Shown here piece after piece: positions 60,979 through 64,000 of a DNA stretch of 64,000 nucleotides. The translations under genes and the position numbers were made by a program. Origin of the DNA: Bacteriovorax sp. Lineage in GTDB: Bacteria; Bdellovibrionota; Bacteriovoracia; Bacteriovoracales; Bacteriovoracaceae. The stretch's first letter is position 1. Each line of letters starts with the position of its first letter. The DNA is taken from the NCBI GenBank assembly GCA_014377485.1, contig JACMPM010000053.1, positions 1 to 64,000 of the forward strand, in the 5' to 3' direction. Below the pieces are notes generated by a model that worked only from the letters and a program-made list of their open reading frames with translations, ran no database searches and was not told where the DNA came from.

Positions 60979-61938
60979 TTATGGCTTATGATGTTTCAGT
61001 GCGATGGAATTAATACAATATCTTAAGCCCGTTGGATGGGGCCCATCCTCAAAAACATGCCCTAAATGGGAATCGCAGTGAGCGCATCTTACTTCTATTC
61101 GTTTCATCCCGATGCTTTGGTCTTCGATTAAACGAACGTTTTCTGTGCCAACAACATCATAAAAAGCAGGCCAACCACTTCCAGAGTTATATTTGGTTTC
61201 AGATGAAAAAAGCTCATGTCCACATCCGGCACAGGCATATAATCCAACTTCAAAGAATAAGTAATATTCACCAGAAAATGGACGCTCTGTTCCGCACATG
61301 CGAAGAATTTGATATTCTTCTTCGTTTAGCTTCTGTTTCCAATCGTCACTGCTATTGTTGATTAGTTTAAGTTTATCCAAAGTTATTTGATCTGAATTAA
61401 GCACTTCGTTCTCACGAATTTTTTTGTAAGCTTTTATTGCAGTTAATAAGATTGCAACGAAAACAAAGAGACCGACTATTCCGTATACCATACTTAAGAC
61501 ATTTTTTAAGACAACTAGAAAAACAATCGCTACTAAAAAAATGGTAGAAATTTCATTAATAATTCTCAATGCCATTGGAGAAAAGGATGTATTATTATCT
61601 TGCTGCTGATTAAAAATACTGTGCAAAAAAATATGATAAGCGTAGAGTCCAGCAACGAATATTAGCTTTAAAACTAGCCATGGATATTGAGTAATCGGCC
61701 AGAATTGAGAAGCGAGAGTTGATCCAAAAATTAAAACAGCAATAGCAGATGGCCAGGTAATTCCATACCACAATCTTCGTTGCATGATTTTATATTGGTC
61801 TTGAAGAATTTTTCTTTCAGTTGGAATTCTTGTTTCTGCTTCGGCAAAATAAACAAATAGCCTTGGCATATAAAACAAACCTGCAAACCAGGTCACAACC
61901 GAAATAATATGAAGGGATTTAAAAACTAAGTAGTTCAT
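60979..61938 (-). CDS. HemJ-MsrB fusion protein
   Basis: The 319-residue protein joins two enzymes. Residues 1-145 are HemJ (protoporphyrinogen IX oxidase family): FKSLHIISVVTWFAGLFYMPRLF with the conserved His10, and WLVLKLIFVAGLY with conserved Lys91, in four membrane helices. A fifth hydrophobic helix (about 148-170) follows. Residues 190-319 are a complete MsrB methionine-R-sulfoxide reductase: two zinc CxxC pairs (CAGCGHELF, CAHCDSHLGHVF), SGSGWPAF and catalytic Cys308 in GLRYCINSIAL. The frame is continuous and both parts keep their key residues, so a real fusion is likely. HemJ makes protoporphyrin IX for haem; MsrB repairs oxidised methionine. It could anchor repair at the membrane. 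Confidence 0.9.
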   Translation of the reverse strand: MNYLVFKSLHIISVVTWFAGLFYMPRLFVYFAEAETRIPTERKILQDQYKIMQRRLWYGITWPSAIAVLIFGSTLASQFWPITQYPWLVLKLIFVAGLYAYHIFLHSIFNQQQDNNTSFSPMALRIINEISTIFLVAIVFLVVLKNVLSMVYGIVGLFVFVAILLTAIKAYKKIRENEVLNSDQITLDKLKLINNSSDDWKQKLNEEEYQILRMCGTERPFSGEYYLFFEVGLYACAGCGHELFSSETKYNSGSGWPAFYDVVGTENVRLIEDQSIGMKRIEVRCAHCDSHLGHVFEDGPHPTGLRYCINSIALKHHKP

Positions 61939-61969
61939 AAGTTTTGGATTCTAGGATAGATTATCGATT

Positions 61970-62572
61970 ATGAATAGAGTGTTTTACATTTTTCGTCACG
62001 GGGAAACTGACTGGAATCGCGAACGCCGATGCCAAGGTCATACTAATACATGCCTCAACGAGAAGGGCAAGCAGCAGGCTTTTGAACTTGCGCAAAAAAT
62101 GCAAGATTATCCAATTGATATAATCGTTTCAAGCGATCTCGAGCGTGCACTTAGCACTGGAGCATTAGTTGCTGAAAAAAAAGGTATTTCATTATTAGTG
62201 GATTCACGCCTAAGAGAGATGAGCTATGGAGAGGCTGAAGGAATGCTTTATGATGAAGCAGTCGCCCTTTATGGAGCAGAATTATGGAAGAAACTTCAAT
62301 GCTTTAAACAGGATAATGACCATGTCGGGTTTCCAGGCGGCGAGACCAGGAAAATAGCACGAGAGAGATTTCATGCAGCATTAATTGAGTTAATTGAAAG
62401 CACAAACTATCAATCAATTGGAATTAGCACTCACGGAGGTGCACTTCGAAACATTCTTCACAGTTTTTTACCAGAAGACCATTTAATGCTCCCAATTCCT
62501 AATTGTGTTGTTTATAAATGTGATTACCTTTCAGATCAAAAAATATTCTTAGTTGATCCAAAACCTCTATAA
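61970..62572 (+). CDS. Histidine phosphatase family protein (phosphoglycerate mutase-like)
   Basis: This 200-residue enzyme has the catalytic RHGETDWN at the start, LNEKGKQQA, and the second His in GISTHGGALRN near the C-terminus. This family covers cofactor-dependent phosphoglycerate mutases, CobC-type phosphatases and other small-molecule phosphatases; the substrate is not clear. Its start is only 31 nt from the start of the divergent HemJ-MsrB gene. Confidence 0.88.
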   Translation: MNRVFYIFRHGETDWNRERRCQGHTNTCLNEKGKQQAFELAQKMQDYPIDIIVSSDLERALSTGALVAEKKGISLLVDSRLREMSYGEAEGMLYDEAVALYGAELWKKLQCFKQDNDHVGFPGGETRKIARERFHAALIELIESTNYQSIGISTHGGALRNILHSFLPEDHLMLPIPNCVVYKCDYLSDQKIFLVDPKPL

Positions 62573-62680
62573 AACTCCAACTAAAATACTAAGGTATTTA
62601 ACTAAAAATGCCTTTTCTTGCCTCTTAGTTGAAAGAAACTAATAAAATGGATTAAACTAGTTGAAGTGAGGTTTCTTATT

Positions 62681-63478
62681 ATGAAATTTAAATACATTGC
62701 TTTCATTCTTTCTTTAACTTCTATTTCATTTGCTCAAGGAGCACAAAGAAATCTTTGTGATGATCTTGTAGACAGTGGGACGTCTTCATCTGAACAGATT
62801 AAAAAATGTTTGGACGATCCAAGGTTCGGTCCATCTGTTCATTATAAAGAGCAGGAAGCCAATAAAAAAATTAAAGTAGAAACTGCAAAAGTTGAAATTG
62901 CAGATGCTGCCAAAAAGAAAGACAATCTAGAAATCAAAAAATTCACTTCAGATGATCTCTTTGATGCAGGATTTGGAAAACCATTTTATGCAATAAGAGG
63001 GGATTACCGCAATCACCGTTATAAAGAAAAAAGAATTACTGAAGGTGATGCTCTTTGTGCTTATCTAGGTTATGAAAAAGCCATTAAGAGTATTGTTTCT
63101 CCAGAACTTTGGGAAAATAAAAACGGCAATGTTAAAGTTGATAAACAAGGCTTAATCGTCGACACAAATATGTTGGGACTCGTTAGTAAAACTCCAGAAA
63201 TCTATCGCGACGAAGAATACAAATTCACGGTCAGAAAATATGTTGAGATTACTTGTGTAAGAAGAAAAGACAAAGCGATTGATGCTTCTGAAGATTCTCT
63301 AAAAGTAGTCACAGAAGATCTTTTAATGTTGAATGAAGAATTAAATACACCTTCGAAGAAAGATTCAAATTCAGGTGTTAATAATGGATCTCGATCAAGT
63401 TCGGCCAAGGATGGAAAAACTACTAATGGTTACAATCCACCAGATTGGGCAAAAGATTCTCAAACTATTGGCAAATAA
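62681..63478 (+). CDS. Secreted protein of unknown function
   Basis: The 265-residue protein begins at the ATG (MKFKYIAFILSLTSISFAQGA), which gives a clean signal peptide; the upstream GTG of the ORF track adds five residues without need. GAGG lies 9 nt before this ATG. The body has four cysteines, a charged helical segment around residues 55-90 and a Ser/Asn-rich tail. No domain was recognised. Confidence 0.65.
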   Translation: MKFKYIAFILSLTSISFAQGAQRNLCDDLVDSGTSSSEQIKKCLDDPRFGPSVHYKEQEANKKIKVETAKVEIADAAKKKDNLEIKKFTSDDLFDAGFGKPFYAIRGDYRNHRYKEKRITEGDALCAYLGYEKAIKSIVSPELWENKNGNVKVDKQGLIVDTNMLGLVSKTPEIYRDEEYKFTVRKYVEITCVRRKDKAIDASEDSLKVVTEDLLMLNEELNTPSKKDSNSGVNNGSRSSSAKDGKTTNGYNPPDWAKDSQTIGK

Positions 63479-63485
63479 TCCCTAG

Positions 63486-63523
63486 GTCTGCTCAATGTTT
63501 TTTAGCTTTGAGCAGACTTTATA
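63486..63523 (+). terminator. Rho-independent terminator
   Basis: A perfect 10-bp stem GTCTGCTCAA / TTGAGCAGAC with a 12-nt T-rich loop is followed by TTTATATTTT, 7 nt after the stop of the secreted protein gene. Confidence 0.85.
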
Positions 63524-63527
63524 TTTT

Positions 63528-64000
63528 CTAATTATCTTTTCTACTCAAAGTAAAATTTGTATCTATTGCTACCGTGTCTGCTACATTAACTCCGAGATAG
63601 CTCGGAATTTCAATTCCAAAATCTGTTAGTTTGATACTAAATTTAGCAACCAATTCTAAAGATTCATTGAGAGAAAAAATTCCTGTTATAATTTGTTCTT
63701 TTCCATGAAGAGTTAATTTCCCCTGAAAGGCTTGATTTTTAATAGTTGTAGGTTTGGTTTCAAAACCATCAGGCAAAGTTATATTTTCAATTTTTAAAAG
63801 TGCTGTTGGATACTCTTTAACCTGTAAAAAATTATCCTTCATATGTTCATCGCGAAGACCAATACCAGTATCGAGATCTTTTAAAACTAAGTTAGATTCA
63901 ACTGACATTTTGTTGTTTTCAATTATCGCTTTCGTTACAGGAGCAGGTGCTTTTCCTTTAATTCTTATCATTGCTGGTTTTCCAATAGCTAAAAAATTAA
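63528..64000 (-). CDS. YceI-family protein, 5' end outside window
   Basis: The frame is open to the window end, so the ATG at 63971 in the ORF track is probably internal. The visible 157 residues have the YceI pattern: GIGLRDEHMKDNFLQVKEYPTALLKI and the late FSIKLTDFGIEIPSYLGVNVADTVAIDTNF. YceI proteins are periplasmic lipocalin-like carriers of isoprenoid-type ligands. The missing start would hold the signal peptide. It converges on the secreted-protein gene. Confidence 0.82.
   Translation of the reverse strand, partial: NFLAIGKPAMIRIKGKAPAPVTKAIIENNKMSVESNLVLKDLDTGIGLRDEHMKDNFLQVKEYPTALLKIENITLPDGFETKPTTIKNQAFQGKLTLHGKEQIITGIFSLNESLELVAKFSIKLTDFGIEIPSYLGVNVADTVAIDTNFTLSRKDN

Noticed and set aside
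1-64000. CRISPR arrays, insertion sequences, prophage or integrons
   Set aside because: No regularly spaced repeats, transposase or integrase motifs were seen on either strand.

Overview
The window reads as chromosomal DNA of an AT-rich Gram-negative bacterium (roughly mid-30s % GC by eye). It has many outer-membrane beta-barrels and lipoproteins, genes are tightly packed, and no phage, insertion sequence, transposase or CRISPR array was seen. The best guess is a Bdellovibrionota member of the Bacteriovorax type. This is inferred from the gene mix: a paired ArsA-type ATPase, a PhaR-like regulator, MtnBCD, an archaic chaperone-usher pilus, and above all a complete aminoethylphosphonate-lipid style gene set. 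Bacteriovorax (formerly Bdellovibrio) stolpii is known for sphingophosphonolipids whose head group is 1-hydroxy-2-aminoethylphosphonate.

Layout. 1-7.2 kb: the tail of a SpoIIE-like phosphatase, then a seven-gene minus-strand directon (PhaR-like regulator, beta-barrel, two ArsA-family ATPases, glutamate-cysteine ligase, cystathionine beta-synthase, cystathionine gamma-lyase) that links reverse transsulfuration to glutathione precursor synthesis. 7.6-10.1 kb: a TPR lipoprotein and a coupled lipoprotein with an apparent non-AUG start. 10.2-15.8 kb: a complete oligopeptide ABC importer, oppABCDF. 15.9-19.4 kb: a degenerate HD-GYP-like protein and a large coiled-coil protein. 19.4-22.4 kb: tRNA-Leu(UAG), a hybrid histidine kinase and a frameshifted MarR remnant. 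22.7-28.3 kb: an archaic chaperone-usher fimbrial operon (two tandem pilins, minor subunit, chaperone, usher, tip adhesin). 28.4-41 kb: housekeeping and envelope genes (trpS behind a hairpin that overlaps its ribosome-binding site, DEAD-box helicase, MurG-like transferase, response regulator plus CBS protein, typA, ABC-F, an Omp85-like barrel).

41.2-50.5 kb is the most interesting part. It holds a TauD-type dioxygenase, a sugar-nucleotide-type nucleotidyltransferase, a CDP-alcohol phosphatidyltransferase, a LysE-type transporter, PEP mutase fused to a second nucleotidyltransferase, phosphonopyruvate decarboxylase and, after an intervening M13 peptidase, 2-aminoethylphosphonate transaminase. 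Together they can make 2-aminoethylphosphonate from PEP, activate it with CTP, attach it to a lipid alcohol and possibly hydroxylate it at C1. I propose this as the hydroxylated aminoethylphosphonate lipid locus.

50.5-55.6 kb: a YkgJ-type protein, a MaoC/PhaJ-like hydratase, a beta-barrel, and methionine salvage (mtnB, mtnD, mtnC, plus a divergent YbdL/MtnE-like aminotransferase). 55.6-60.9 kb: a TetR-TolC-RND efflux operon with no adaptor gene. 61-64 kb: a HemJ-MsrB fusion protein, a histidine phosphatase, a secreted protein of unknown function and a YceI-family gene cut by the window end.
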